A stretch of DNA of 43,945 bases from a virus. The translations under genes and the position numbers were made by a program. The DNA is taken from positions 1 through 43,945 of IMG/VR virus record IMGVR_UViG_3300044627_001811, one strand, 5' to 3'. Positions within the stretch are counted from its first letter, which is position 1. Every line of letters starts with the position of its first letter. Positions 24,794-31,398 of this stretch are shown here, one piece after another. The notes beneath the pieces are model-generated. The model ran no database searches and was not told where the DNA came from. It saw only the letters and a program-made list of their open reading frames with translations.

Positions 24794-26368
24794 TCACGAC
24801 TCGCCCATCCAAGACGAAGTGCCTTCGACCACCCGCGCGCCAGAAGCCCGCCGGTCATCACGACGAGGCGGGTTGACTTCAAAGGTGCAAGCCAGGGCGT
24901 CCGCGTCGTCAGGCGACTTAACCCCACGGCTTTGCAGGTCTTCCTTGGTTTCCAGAATCTTTTTGTTTTCCTCCCGCCCGCTCCACTTCCAACCCCGGTC
25001 GGTCAACTGGTGTGACAGCGAACCCTTCTCGCCTCCGTCCTTCTCCACCATGCCACCCGGCAGCCAGTCGCGCACCTGCCCCCACAGTTCAGCCGCGTGG
25101 GTGGCGAACTCGCCGTCCTTGATGTGGGGTGAAGAACCAAACTTGACTTCATGCATCTTGTGCCGTATCCGGTTGTTCCGTTTCAGGATGTCGATGACAC
25201 CGGTTCCCATTCCAAAGTCAATGCAGATGGCGTCCGGGTTGTATCGCATGTCCAGCTTGACGATCTCGGCGGCGATCTGCACATTGTCCTGCGCCAGCCA
25301 CGCCCCCTTTGTTGCGGTTCCGCAACAGTCCCGCGCATTACGCCCTTGGCGAAACCGCCAGGAGGTCTTGCCGCGGGGCGCTGGGTCCACGCCCAAAATC
25401 AACGGTTCGCCGTGATCCTGCGCCAGCGCGTTCTGCTGCGCTGCACGAACTGCGTCCCACGGGATGAACTGGTCTTCGGATGTCTGCGGCGGCAGGCCCA
25501 TGATCTCGACCCGCACGAAGTCAGAGTCAATGCCGTAGCGTTTGATCTGATCTTCTACGACGGCCTGGTCAACCCCCTCCATGCCACGGGTGGACAGGGT
25601 GCGCAAGTCCCAGCCATCCCCCATCTGGGCGTCATTAAACAGTTCAAAGAACCGCCCGGAGCGACCCCGCATCTGTGAGGCGGCCATCCAATAGCGGTAG
25701 GGGTTCTGCTCGGTGAAGAAGCCCTCGGACACTTCCCAGATTTTGCTTGGGATACCCGCCGCCTCGTCAAACTGCAGCAGCAAACCGTAAGGGTTGTGTA
25801 CACCAGCAAAGGCGTTGGGGTTGTCTTCACTCCACGTTTGGCCAGCACAGAACCAATACTTCGGATCCACACCCAGGCCGCCATCCTCCGGCAGTTTCTT
25901 GACGGTGTTCATCAGCCACGGGGCCGGCACGATGCGCATGGTTTCCAGTTCAAACCAATGAGCGTTGATGGCGGCACCGAACCAAACTGCGTACTCCGGA
26001 AACGTGCGACTGCGCAACTGGCCTTCCGTGTTAGCGGTCACTATCGTTGTGGAACCAATGCGGGTGCTCATGTGCCAGTGGGCAACCATGCCGAACTTGG
26101 CAGACTTACCTGGGCCACGGCCAGATGACCGGGCTTCCTTCCAGACCTTCAGTGGCAGGCCATTCTCATGACGGAAGGCTTGCTCTTGGGTGTGCGCTGC
26201 CAACCGCTTGATGTCCTCCATCTGCCAGCGGCGGGGGCCGGTGAACTTCTCGAACGGCGTGCCCTTGCGGCCCCACGGATAGGCGTAGCTGACGAAGCCA
26301 ACCGGGTCGTCCCGCAGCGCCAGCACCTGCGCCAGTATCTCAGACTCTTGCTCGACGTTACCGCGCAT
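24794..26368 (-). CDS. terL: Terminase large subunit (packaging ATPase/nuclease)
   Basis: A 524-residue terminase. The ATPase domain has Walker A-like GRGPGKSA (about 83-90) and Walker B LLLQFDEAAG (about 206-215). The RNaseH-fold nuclease domain has LGVDPA (about 320), an acidic strand ICIDFGMGTG, and the late SPDDADALA motif. I chose ATG 26368 (MRGNVEQ), preceded by GGAGAG; the open frame continues upstream to a GTG at 26428 but that region is a hairpin and repeat leader. It is separated from its likely partner terS by a non-coding control region. Confidence 0.93.
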   Translation of the reverse strand: MRGNVEQESEILAQVLALRDDPVGFVSYAYPWGRKGTPFEKFTGPRRWQMEDIKRLAAHTQEQAFRHENGLPLKVWKEARSSGRGPGKSAKFGMVAHWHMSTRIGSTTIVTANTEGQLRSRTFPEYAVWFGAAINAHWFELETMRIVPAPWLMNTVKKLPEDGGLGVDPKYWFCAGQTWSEDNPNAFAGVHNPYGLLLQFDEAAGIPSKIWEVSEGFFTEQNPYRYWMAASQMRGRSGRFFELFNDAQMGDGWDLRTLSTRGMEGVDQAVVEDQIKRYGIDSDFVRVEIMGLPPQTSEDQFIPWDAVRAAQQNALAQDHGEPLILGVDPAPRGKTSWRFRQGRNARDCCGTATKGAWLAQDNVQIAAEIVKLDMRYNPDAICIDFGMGTGVIDILKRNNRIRHKMHEVKFGSSPHIKDGEFATHAAELWGQVRDWLPGGMVEKDGGEKGSLSHQLTDRGWKWSGREENKKILETKEDLQSRGVKSPDDADALACTFEVNPPRRDDRRASGARVVEGTSSWMGES

Positions 26369-26389
26369 CTGCTCTCCGGTTGTACGTTG

Positions 26390-26426
26390 GATTACGCTTC
26401 CCTGTTTCACTAGGGAAAGCGTAATC
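26390..26426 (-). promoter_or_regulatory. Long hairpin in the terL leader
   Basis: GATTACGCTTCCCT (26390-26403) and AGGGAAAGCGTAATC (26412-26426) pair over 14 bp with one bulged base and an 8-nt loop, 22 bases upstream of the terL ATG. No U-tract follows. It could be an attenuator, mRNA stabiliser or protein-binding site. Confidence 0.6.
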
Positions 26427-26466
26427 ACCGTAACACTGGCAAACCGTAACGAAACCGTACCGTAAC
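26427..26466 (-). repeat. GTTACGG repeat cluster upstream of terL
   Basis: ACCGTAAC occurs at 26427, 26443 and 26459 on the plus strand, a 16-base spacing, plus a partial ACCGTAC at 26454. On the minus strand these read GTTACGGT toward terL. The same element occurs in the other orientation upstream of the early block (27418-27594). CTGGCA/TGCCAG flank part of the cluster. Confidence 0.7.
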
Positions 26467-26798
26467 GTAATGCCAGAGATATTTAATAATTAATTATGGC
26501 ACAAAATTTTTTGCATATTTTTGCGCGCGGTCGGCTTCTACAACCCCGCACCGGTGCTCGGCGCCGGATCTTGGCCCCTACCCCCTCCGTACGCCCCCCT
26601 CTGAAAAATTCATGCACCAGGCCGGGCGCAAAACACCTATGTCCTTGATTCTACACGCATTACCTATTACCTGCGCAATTTGACATAATACACGTTATAC
26701 GTATGGTGCAATGCACATACTAACAGAATCAATGACTTAGTGTGTTAGCGCCTGCTCTGTGTGGGTCATTATCTGGCGTGAGCAGTGCAACATGGATG
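26467..26798. other. Gap between terL leader and terS: AT-rich, C-run and dyad elements
   Basis: No convincing gene. It holds an AT-rich stretch (26480-26520), C-runs at 26543-26546, 26575-26578, 26581-26585 and 26594-26599 (G-runs on the minus strand), a GTGCA-A-TGCAC dyad at about 26705-26715, and TTGACA at 26680 with a weak rightward -10 (TATGGT). An inverted repeat of GCCTGCTCTG at 26750-26759 and 26800-26809 spans the terS stop. These could be packaging (pac/cos), promoter or operator sites. Confidence 0.5.
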
Positions 26799-27317
26799 TC
26801 AGAGCAGGCCTGCAGCTTCTAGTGTTGCGTGAGTGATTACCTGCTGAGTGCGCGCACGGGCGTCGCCGGCGTCTGCAGTATTAATCCTTTCACCCTCAAT
26901 CAATCTAGGCTCTTTGGCTGCAGCTAGGCGCGCATTAGCATCGCGGATGATTGCTGTTAGGTCCACAGTCTTTACATTGATGTCGGCACGCGTACGCTGA
27001 CCATAGCGATCAGGATCCCGTTTTTCTGCTATCCATTGGAGGATCCCGGCTTTAACCCTTGCACCTTTAGCATTGCCATCAGCCTGGCCCATTACATCGA
27101 CCATTTGATCGACGAATGAATCCGCTGAATCCTTTATGGCGTCATACCATGCGGCCACAAGATCCGGCTTGCCATGGCGATATGCCCAAAGGTCCGCGCG
27201 CGTCAATTCATACGCGGCCGCCGTGTGGTCAATCCTGGCGCCGTCGCGGATTGCCTGAAGGATTGCTGGCCATATGCCATCAATCTTCGCCCTTTTCTCT
27301 ACGCTTATTCCAGCCAT
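26799..27317 (-). CDS. terS: Terminase small subunit
   Basis: A 172-residue DNA-recognition subunit of the packaging machine. Residues 1-60 form a helix-turn-helix-like module (IDHTAAAYELTRADLWAYRHG), then a helical oligomerisation segment (FVDQMVDVMGQADGNAKGARVKAGILQWIAEKRDPDRYG), which is a hallmark of phage TerS. A disordered C-terminal tail ends in ATLEAAGLL. I chose ATG 27317 (MAGISVEKR); the open frame reaches 27368 but starts with unrelated aromatic residues. It is isolated between two repeat-rich control regions instead of being adjacent to terL. Confidence 0.85.
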   Translation of the reverse strand: MAGISVEKRAKIDGIWPAILQAIRDGARIDHTAAAYELTRADLWAYRHGKPDLVAAWYDAIKDSADSFVDQMVDVMGQADGNAKGARVKAGILQWIAEKRDPDRYGQRTRADINVKTVDLTAIIRDANARLAAAKEPRLIEGERINTADAGDARARTQQVITHATLEAAGLL

Positions 27318-27417
27318 GTATTCAGAATACCACACACCACAAAAGCCAAAGCGAAACGCCCGGCACAATAATTATCTGCCAGCAGGTTTAATTCTGTACG
27401 CTGTACGGATACGATAC

Positions 27418-27594
27418 GTTACGGTATTACGGTGTCCTACGGACACACCGTAATGACCGTATCGGTACGGAATCGTTACGGTTCGTTACGGTTCGTTACG
27501 GTTTCGCTATCGTAAGTCATTGATTCTTGGCAAACGAGTACGGTTTTGTTACGGTTTTTGAATACCCTTACATTACGTAAGGGCATACCGTAAT
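27418..27594 (+). repeat. GTTACGG repeat array upstream of the early block
   Basis: GTTACGGT occurs at 27418, 27475, 27485, 27495 and 27548, the middle three as a perfect 10-base tandem. Inverted copies (ACCGTAAT) lie at 27447 and 27587. ATTACGGTGT (27426-27435) and ACACCGTAAT (27445-27454) form a 10-bp dyad, and CCCTTAC/GTAAGGG form another at about 27565-27583. A 10-base period places copies on one DNA face. Operator, iteron-like origin or terminase-binding functions are all possible. Confidence 0.75.
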
Positions 27595-27666
27595 GGCCTC
27601 CGGAATACGTAACGATTAGTTCACACTCTGGACTAAAATAAACAATTAAATAATTAATTAAACCCC

Positions 27667-27695
27667 TTGACAGCGAATTAATGGGGGTTTAGCCT
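27667..27695 (+). promoter_or_regulatory. Probable early promoter with UP-like AT tract
   Basis: TTGACA (27667-27672), 17-base spacer and a weak -10 TAGCCT (27690-27695), preceded by a long AT-rich stretch (about 27633-27662) like an UP element. AAACCCC (27660-27666) and GGGGTTT (27684-27690) form an inverted repeat around the core. It would start the whole rightward block. Confidence 0.5.
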
Positions 27696-27730
27696 TGGCA
27701 ACAGTAAACAACAAACGAAAGGGGCGAAAA

Positions 27731-27898
27731 ATGGACATTCAACAGATACCAACAGCGATCATTCTGCAGGATATCGCCAAGTTTCAAAATGCGCAGAAAC
27801 GCTATGCACCCAGCACACATACGCACCAGCAATGCAGCGTGCAGCTTGCGCCTTTGTTCGCTGAGATGGCACGTCGTCAAAAAGAGGGCACAAAATGA
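27731..27898 (+). CDS. First early protein, unknown
   Basis: A 55-residue protein starting at ATG 27731 behind AAAGGGGCG. The open frame extends to a TTG at 27695 without a site, so the shorter form is chosen. It is helical with histidine/glutamine-rich middle (STHTHQQC) and a basic end. As the promoter-proximal gene of the early block it could act in host takeover, but there is no recognisable domain. Confidence 0.6.
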   Translation: MDIQQIPTAIILQDIAKFQNAQKRYAPSTHTHQQCSVQLAPLFAEMARRQKEGTK

Positions 27899-28128
27899 AA
27901 ATCAAATTCAAATGCTATGCCGTCAAACACGAATGGAAGCGCAACGGCGCACCGGCCAATTCACCCTTCGCCACCTTAGCCCAGGCGCGCAAATATGCCG
28001 AACGTATCACACGGCCCGATGGCGAAGCGAAAGCGCACGCGACGGTGGAGCGGGAAGTGTGGATTGCCGGCAATATTTTTCCCGTTTACACTCCGATTGT
28101 GACCTACCTTAAAGGGCAATCATGCTAA
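27895..28128 (+). CDS. Small early protein, unknown
   Basis: A 77-residue basic protein (MKIKFKCYAVKHEWKRNG...) coupled to the first early gene by ATGA. It has a strand-rich start, a helical middle (FATLAQARKYAERI) and a GNIFPVYTPIVTYL end. No domain recognised. Confidence 0.6.
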   Translation: MKIKFKCYAVKHEWKRNGAPANSPFATLAQARKYAERITRPDGEAKAHATVEREVWIAGNIFPVYTPIVTYLKGQSC

Positions 28129-28214
28129 TCCTGATCCTGCTGTCTTGCGTTATCACTGGCGCGTTAATATCGCGCCCTGTTATTCACACACTTCGCCAAC
28201 TGGCGATAATCTGA
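28122..28214 (+). CDS. 30-residue membrane peptide
   Basis: ATG at 28122 follows AAAGGG and overlaps the previous gene by 7 bases. It encodes MLILILLSCVITGALIS plus a short basic tail, a single hydrophobic segment with an LLSC lipobox-like sequence. Probably a membrane-inserted micropeptide; function unknown. Confidence 0.5.
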   Translation: MLILILLSCVITGALISRPVIHTLRQLAII

Positions 28215-28226
28215 AAAGGAAATATC

Positions 28227-28673
28227 ATGGAAAAGAACAAAGAGAATCTATTAAACGCCCTTGGCGCCTTTGTGCGCCAACGTCCGGGCTTGGAATTTGG
28301 CAATTACGGCGACGTCACCGCGTACCGCTCAGAATTGCGCAGTATCACAAAATCACGGCATCATGCCGAAACCCTGATAAATGCCGTAGCATGGCGCGAT
28401 AGCCTCACGGCGGACGACATTATCAAGGCGTCGCAATCCGCCTATTCCGGGTGCCTCACGATTGTGCGCACCGACACCGGCGGATTCAAGATTGATTACT
28501 GCGCGGGCCAATACTTCCCCACAGAATACCGTAACGCGGTCTGCGCCGTGCTGTCCGCGGCACTGTGGGATTACTGGCGCACCGATACCGTTAGCGGGGA
28601 CGGCGCCTGGGACAGGATACGTAATACCGCGCGTAAAGAGTTAGGTCGGAGCATTGCGCAAGTCTGGTTTTGA
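28227..28673 (+). CDS. Conserved-type early phage protein, unknown
   Basis: A 148-residue protein with an AAAAGGAAAT site. Segments such as KASQSAYSGCLTIV, YCAGQYFPTEYRNAVCAVL and LWDYWR are of a type I associate with a recurring phage early protein of unknown function. No catalytic motif, membrane or signal segment. The 77 bases after it hold a small AGCGCC/GGCGCT hairpin and no gene. Confidence 0.65.
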   Translation: MEKNKENLLNALGAFVRQRPGLEFGNYGDVTAYRSELRSITKSRHHAETLINAVAWRDSLTADDIIKASQSAYSGCLTIVRTDTGGFKIDYCAGQYFPTEYRNAVCAVLSAALWDYWRTDTVSGDGAWDRIRNTARKELGRSIAQVWF

Positions 28674-28750
28674 TAAACCCCCAACGGCCAGCGCCTTAGT
28701 AATAGGGCGCTAGGCGGTGCGGGTTTCGCACTATCTGAATGGAGAACAAA

Positions 28751-28963
28751 TTGACCCCCCTCAACAAGACAGTAAACCGCCGGACCATTGGCACGCATCG
28801 CGGCCGGCGGTTTATCGTGATCCTGGAGCCTGGCGACGTTATCGGGTTTCGGCCTGAACGCACGCGCACCGTATTTTATACGACGTTAGCAGCATGTTTT
28901 GACATGGCAGTCCGGCAACATGTCGCCGCTAAACGTGCAGCGAAAAAGAAAGGTAAACAATGA
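28751..28963 (+). CDS. Small basic early protein, unknown
   Basis: A 70-residue, strongly basic protein with a lysine-rich C-terminus (AAKRAAKKKGKQ). I place the start at TTG 28751 because GGAG lies 6 bases upstream, whereas the in-frame ATG at 28739 itself contains that site. The compact core (RRFIVILEPGDVIGFRPERT) is beta-like. A nucleic-acid-binding role is conceivable from charge only. Confidence 0.55.
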   Translation: MTPLNKTVNRRTIGTHRGRRFIVILEPGDVIGFRPERTRTVFYTTLAACFDMAVRQHVAAKRAAKKKGKQ

Positions 28964-29070
28964 AACCGGAAACCCTCTACGAATGGCTAGGCGAATGCCT
29001 GGCGGCCGCATGCGTGATTGCCTTGCCTTTTGTTTTGCTGTTTATTGGCGCAGCTCTAGGGCTGTCCTAA
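28960..29070 (+). CDS. 36-residue membrane peptide
   Basis: ATG at 28960 overlaps the preceding stop (ATGA). It encodes MKPETLYEWLGECLAAA followed by a hydrophobic segment (VIALPFVLLFIGAALGL) spanning a membrane once. It ends in a TAATG junction with the next gene. Function unknown. Confidence 0.55.
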   Translation: MKPETLYEWLGECLAAACVIALPFVLLFIGAALGLS

Positions 29071-29231
29071 TGCTCTGGCGTAACCTGTCGGCGCTACGGC
29101 GCCGGCGATTACTTAACCTGCAGGCTCATGCCGAGGTGGCGGCCGCGCATGGCGATACGGCGTACAGCCGGAAAGCCCTGCGCATTTATTGGCGTTTTAA
29201 CCCGGCCGTAAAGCCCTGGAATCTATGGTAA
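29070..29231 (+). CDS. 53-residue basic protein, unknown
   Basis: Starts at the ATG of a TAATG junction. The arginine-rich start (RNLSALRRRRLLNLQ) and tryptophan-rich end (YWRFNPAVKPWNLW) are notable. No family recognised. It overlaps the next ORF by 7 bases. Confidence 0.5.
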   Translation: MLWRNLSALRRRRLLNLQAHAEVAAAHGDTAYSRKALRIYWRFNPAVKPWNLW

Positions 29232-29416
29232 ATCTGCCCGAATCCTGGCCATTTCCTGATGCGGTAATCGCGCCTGATCCATCGGATCCGCCGGTAATCG
29301 CGGATAAAAGTATTGACACGGCCAAAAAGCCCAGTATTATGGGCCTGCGTGGTAATCGCGGCAGGTCTGTGAAACCCCCGGTAATCGCCGGGGATATTGA
29401 TGATGCACCTTTTTAA
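29225..29416 (+). CDS. 63-residue ORF carrying the GGTAATCGCG repeats
   Basis: A proline-rich ORF whose apparent VIA repeats (AVIAP, PVIAD, PVIAG) come from GGTAATCGCG DNA elements; one further element is read in another frame (RGNRG). It also contains a promoter (29313-29340). This suggests the DNA elements, not the protein, are the main constraint. It may be a genuine short protein or a non-coding control segment that happens to be open. Confidence 0.4.
   Translation: MVNLPESWPFPDAVIAPDPSDPPVIADKSIDTAKKPSIMGLRGNRGRSVKPPVIAGDIDDAPF
29313..29340 (+). promoter_or_regulatory. Sigma70-type promoter flanked by GGTAATCGCG
   Basis: TTGACA (29313-29318), 16-base spacer, TATTAT (29335-29340). GGTAATCGCG copies lie 10 bases upstream of the -35 and about 10 bases after the -10. 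It would transcribe the 29429 gene onward. Confidence 0.65.
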
Positions 29417-29428
29417 TTGGAGATTGAC

Positions 29429-29758
29429 ATGACCACCTTGAATAAACTCGACTCGTTTGAAGTAATCGCGGAGCAAGAGCGCCAGGCATGGATTGCTGGC
29501 GATACAGTAAAGGCCACGATGCTGGCCAGACTGGCGGATGCCGTCGAAACCACGGAAGGTGAAGACGATCGCCTTGGCGAAAGTTATGCCGATGGTGAAA
29601 AGACAGGCCGGGCTGACGGTATTTGCACGGTGCGCGAAGCTATCCAGCCGGTTATGGACGAGCTGGAGGAACTGGCCTACGGCAAAGGCGCCATCAAGAA
29701 AGCCGAATTCGTGGCCGTGTTTGAGCGGCTTACCAAGGCATTGGATGATGCCGAATGA
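29429..29758 (+). CDS. Acidic early protein, unknown
   Basis: A 109-residue acidic, helical protein. Start ATG 29429 follows GGAG at 29418-29421. Contains GESYADGEKTGRADGICTVR and a charged helical C-terminus ending ALDDAE. It is coupled by ATGA to the next gene. No domain recognised. Confidence 0.6.
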   Translation: MTTLNKLDSFEVIAEQERQAWIAGDTVKATMLARLADAVETTEGEDDRLGESYADGEKTGRADGICTVREAIQPVMDELEELAYGKGAIKKAEFVAVFERLTKALDDAE

Positions 29759-29952
29759 GCTACCATATCAAACCCCAGGGCGACAGCTTTCTGGTCATCA
29801 AGACCGCGGATCCGAGTAACCCGAAGGACCGCATGGCCGAGCGGATTGTCGCAGTGTGCGGTAATCTGCCCGACGCGACCGCCGTATTGAAGGGGTTGTA
29901 CTGGGTGGCGGCTGCGGAAAATACGCAAGTCAACGCCCGCGGACAACATTGA
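29755..29952 (+). CDS. Small early protein, unknown
   Basis: A 65-residue protein with a beta-rich start (MSYHIKPQGDSFLVIKTAD) and short helix. Coupled by ATGA to the preceding gene; its last codons overlap the -35 of the next promoter. Function unknown. Confidence 0.55.
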   Translation: MSYHIKPQGDSFLVIKTADPSNPKDRMAERIVAVCGNLPDATAVLKGLYWVAAAENTQVNARGQH

Positions 29953-29977
29953 CAGTCCTGCGGTAATCGCGTATCCT
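29949..29977 (+). promoter_or_regulatory. Sigma70-type promoter with GGTAATCGCG in the spacer
   Basis: TTGACA (29949-29954), 17-base spacer, TATCCT (29972-29977). GGTAATCGCG fills the last ten spacer bases, so any protein bound there would directly control RNA polymerase access. It serves the gene at 29999 and those downstream. Confidence 0.65.
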
Positions 29978-29998
29978 TTGACAATTGGAGGCAACATT

Positions 29999-30193
29999 AT
30001 GGGCCTGAAAAAAGTCGTTCGGTTTATCTCGCAAGCTGAAAAACCAGTGAGCCAGGTGTTCGATACTGGCCGGCGTGGCAATCCAATGATGGGCTGCGAC
30101 TGCGTGCAGTGCTTCGGCTATTGTTCGGTCAATTTTGAAATAGCGGAGCGAGAGAAAGCGGAGAAACGGCAGGCACCGGGAGATGACGAATGA
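29999..30193 (+). CDS. Small cysteine-rich protein, unknown
   Basis: A 64-residue protein with ATG 29999 behind GGAGG. The middle CDCVQCFGYC could bind zinc or form disulphides. The C-terminus is helical and charged. It is coupled by ATGA to the lipoprotein gene. No family recognised. Confidence 0.6.
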   Translation: MGLKKVVRFISQAEKPVSQVFDTGRRGNPMMGCDCVQCFGYCSVNFEIAEREKAEKRQAPGDDE

Positions 30194-30543
30194 AACGCGC
30201 GGTAATCGCGGCTGCTTTACTGGCGCTGACCGGCTGCACAGTTGTCAACGAGCATAAGCTGCCGCCGGCTGATTGGCCCGCGCTGGAAATAACTGTTGAG
30301 CGCAATGGCTTTTGGGAAACTCAGGAAAAGTGCGGACGCAACGTGGCCGAAGTGCTGTTAATTGGGCCTGCGCTTGGCTGCATGTGGGTCAATTTTGACG
30401 AGATGCGCTGCCGGATATACCTGTGGCTTGATGTATTGGAGCATGAAATGCTGCATTGCCGGGGGTATGACCATTACGGATCGTCCGACCTGGCTGACTA
30501 TTGGGAACAGTGGAAAAAGGATAATCAAAATGTGCAACGGTAA
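30190..30543 (+). CDS. Lipoprotein with metzincin-like zinc site
   Basis: A 117-residue protein with a lipoprotein signal (LALTGC, Cys16) and the motif HEMLHCRGYDH at 85-95, which fits HExxHxxGxxH with three histidine ligands. It would sit on the periplasmic side of the inner membrane or on the outer membrane. An early-expressed exported peptidase could act on cell-envelope proteins, perhaps in superinfection exclusion, but this is inference. ATGA overlaps on the upstream side; its first codons include a GGTAATCGCG copy. Confidence 0.7.
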   Translation: MKRAVIAAALLALTGCTVVNEHKLPPADWPALEITVERNGFWETQEKCGRNVAEVLLIGPALGCMWVNFDEMRCRIYLWLDVLEHEMLHCRGYDHYGSSDLADYWEQWKKDNQNVQR

Positions 30544-30679
30544 TTGCGATCAGGGTCGGCGCTGCGACTGCGTAACCAGCGATTTTCTTGACGGACTGAT
30601 TACGTTGGGCTTTGCGGTGGCAATGCTGGCGGCTGGCGGCGTTATTGGGTTTCTTGTTGGCTTTTTGGTGGGGGAGTGA
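30530..30679 (+). CDS. 49-residue membrane protein with cysteine-rich head
   Basis: ATG 30530 lies inside the end of the lipoprotein gene. The N-terminus MCNGNCDQGRRCDC has four cysteines, followed by a glycine-rich hydrophobic segment (ITLGFAVAMLAAGGVIGFLVG). Function unknown; it could be a partner of the lipoprotein. Confidence 0.5.
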   Translation: MCNGNCDQGRRCDCVTSDFLDGLITLGFAVAMLAAGGVIGFLVGFLVGE

Positions 30680-30680
30680 A

Positions 30681-30917
30681 ATGACCTTCCTAACCGAACT
30701 AGCCGAAGTCCTAGCAAACGCTAATAACGCAATGGCTGGAGTATTCCTCCGCAGTCACGCCAAAGAAATCGTCGCGCTGGTCGAGGCTGTGCAGCAGGAA
30801 CACGGGGGAGAAATCAACAATCCCCGATGCCCGATCTGCAACGCCCTCGCCGCGCTGGACAAGGAGCCAATAGACCCCAACAAATGGGCCTTTGACCGCG
30901 GGCTGGAGAGCTACTGA
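30681..30917 (+). CDS. Small early protein with CxxC, unknown
   Basis: A 78-residue helical protein with RCPICNALAALDKEP near residue 50, a possible half zinc site. ATG 30681 follows GGGGAG. It ends a base before the RuvC-like start. Function unknown. Confidence 0.55.
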   Translation: MTFLTELAEVLANANNAMAGVFLRSHAKEIVALVEAVQQEHGGEINNPRCPICNALAALDKEPIDPNKWAFDRGLESY

Positions 30918-30918
30918 T

Positions 30919-31398
30919 ATGAACAATTGGATCCTCGGGGTAGACCCTGGCCTGTCTGGCTGCATGGCGATGCTCCACAAAGGCGCCGTTGATGTGTTCG
31001 ACATTCCGACCACCACGCGCACGGTCAACAAGAAAGAGAAACGCCAGATTGACCCGTATCAACTGGCTGCCTGGCTGGAGATACAGCGCCCGCTAATCAA
31101 ATTCGCCGTGGTTGAACAGGTTGGTACCATGCCCGACCAGGGTATCACGTCCGCATTTAATTTTGGCTTTACAACAGGTTGTATTCACGGTATTATTGCA
31201 GCCTGTGGTATTAAAATACGTACGGTACCGCCGCAGGTGTGGAAACGAAAATATGGGCTGCTCGGCCAGAACAAGGACGCCAGCCGCGGGGAAGCAAGTC
31301 GCAGGTTCCCCGAGTTCACCCACCTGTGGCCATTAAAGAAGCACGATGGCCGGGCAGAAGCGGCGCTGCTGGCACTTTATGGGAGTGAGACGACATGA
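30919..31398 (+). CDS. RuvC-like Holliday-junction resolvase
   Basis: A 159-residue RNaseH-fold nuclease. Motif I is ILGVDPGLSG (catalytic D9), the second acidic residue is in AVVEQVG (about 66), and the C-terminal HDGRAEAALLA (about 143-153) holds the last acidic residues. Such enzymes resolve branched DNA in replication and before packaging. I chose ATG 30919. A stretch of low-GC sequence inside it contains a near-consensus promoter (31168-31196). Confidence 0.85.
   Translation: MNNWILGVDPGLSGCMAMLHKGAVDVFDIPTTTRTVNKKEKRQIDPYQLAAWLEIQRPLIKFAVVEQVGTMPDQGITSAFNFGFTTGCIHGIIAACGIKIRTVPPQVWKRKYGLLGQNKDASRGEASRRFPEFTHLWPLKKHDGRAEAALLALYGSETT
31168..31196 (+). promoter_or_regulatory. Promoter-like sequence inside the RuvC-like gene
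   Basis: TTTACA (31168-31173), 17-base spacer, TATTAT (31191-31196), in a locally AT-rich stretch of an otherwise GC-rich gene. Confidence 0.45.

Larger units (their letters stand above)
29263..30210 (+). repeat. GGTAATCGCG repeat family
   Basis: Copies at 29263, 29293, 29351, 29962 and 30201 are exact; 29380 (GGTAATCGCC) and 29461 (AGTAATCGCG) differ by one base. The first four are spaced 30, 58 and 29 bases, i.e. multiples of about 29. Copies flank the 29313 promoter and lie inside the spacer of the 29949 promoter. The motif is read in different frames, so it acts as DNA or RNA. A phage or host regulator binding site is the simplest reading. Confidence 0.75.

Noticed and set aside
27418-27594. 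Tandem GTTACGG repeats as a CRISPR array
   Set aside because: The repeat unit is 10 bases with no spacers, so it fits an operator or iteron array.
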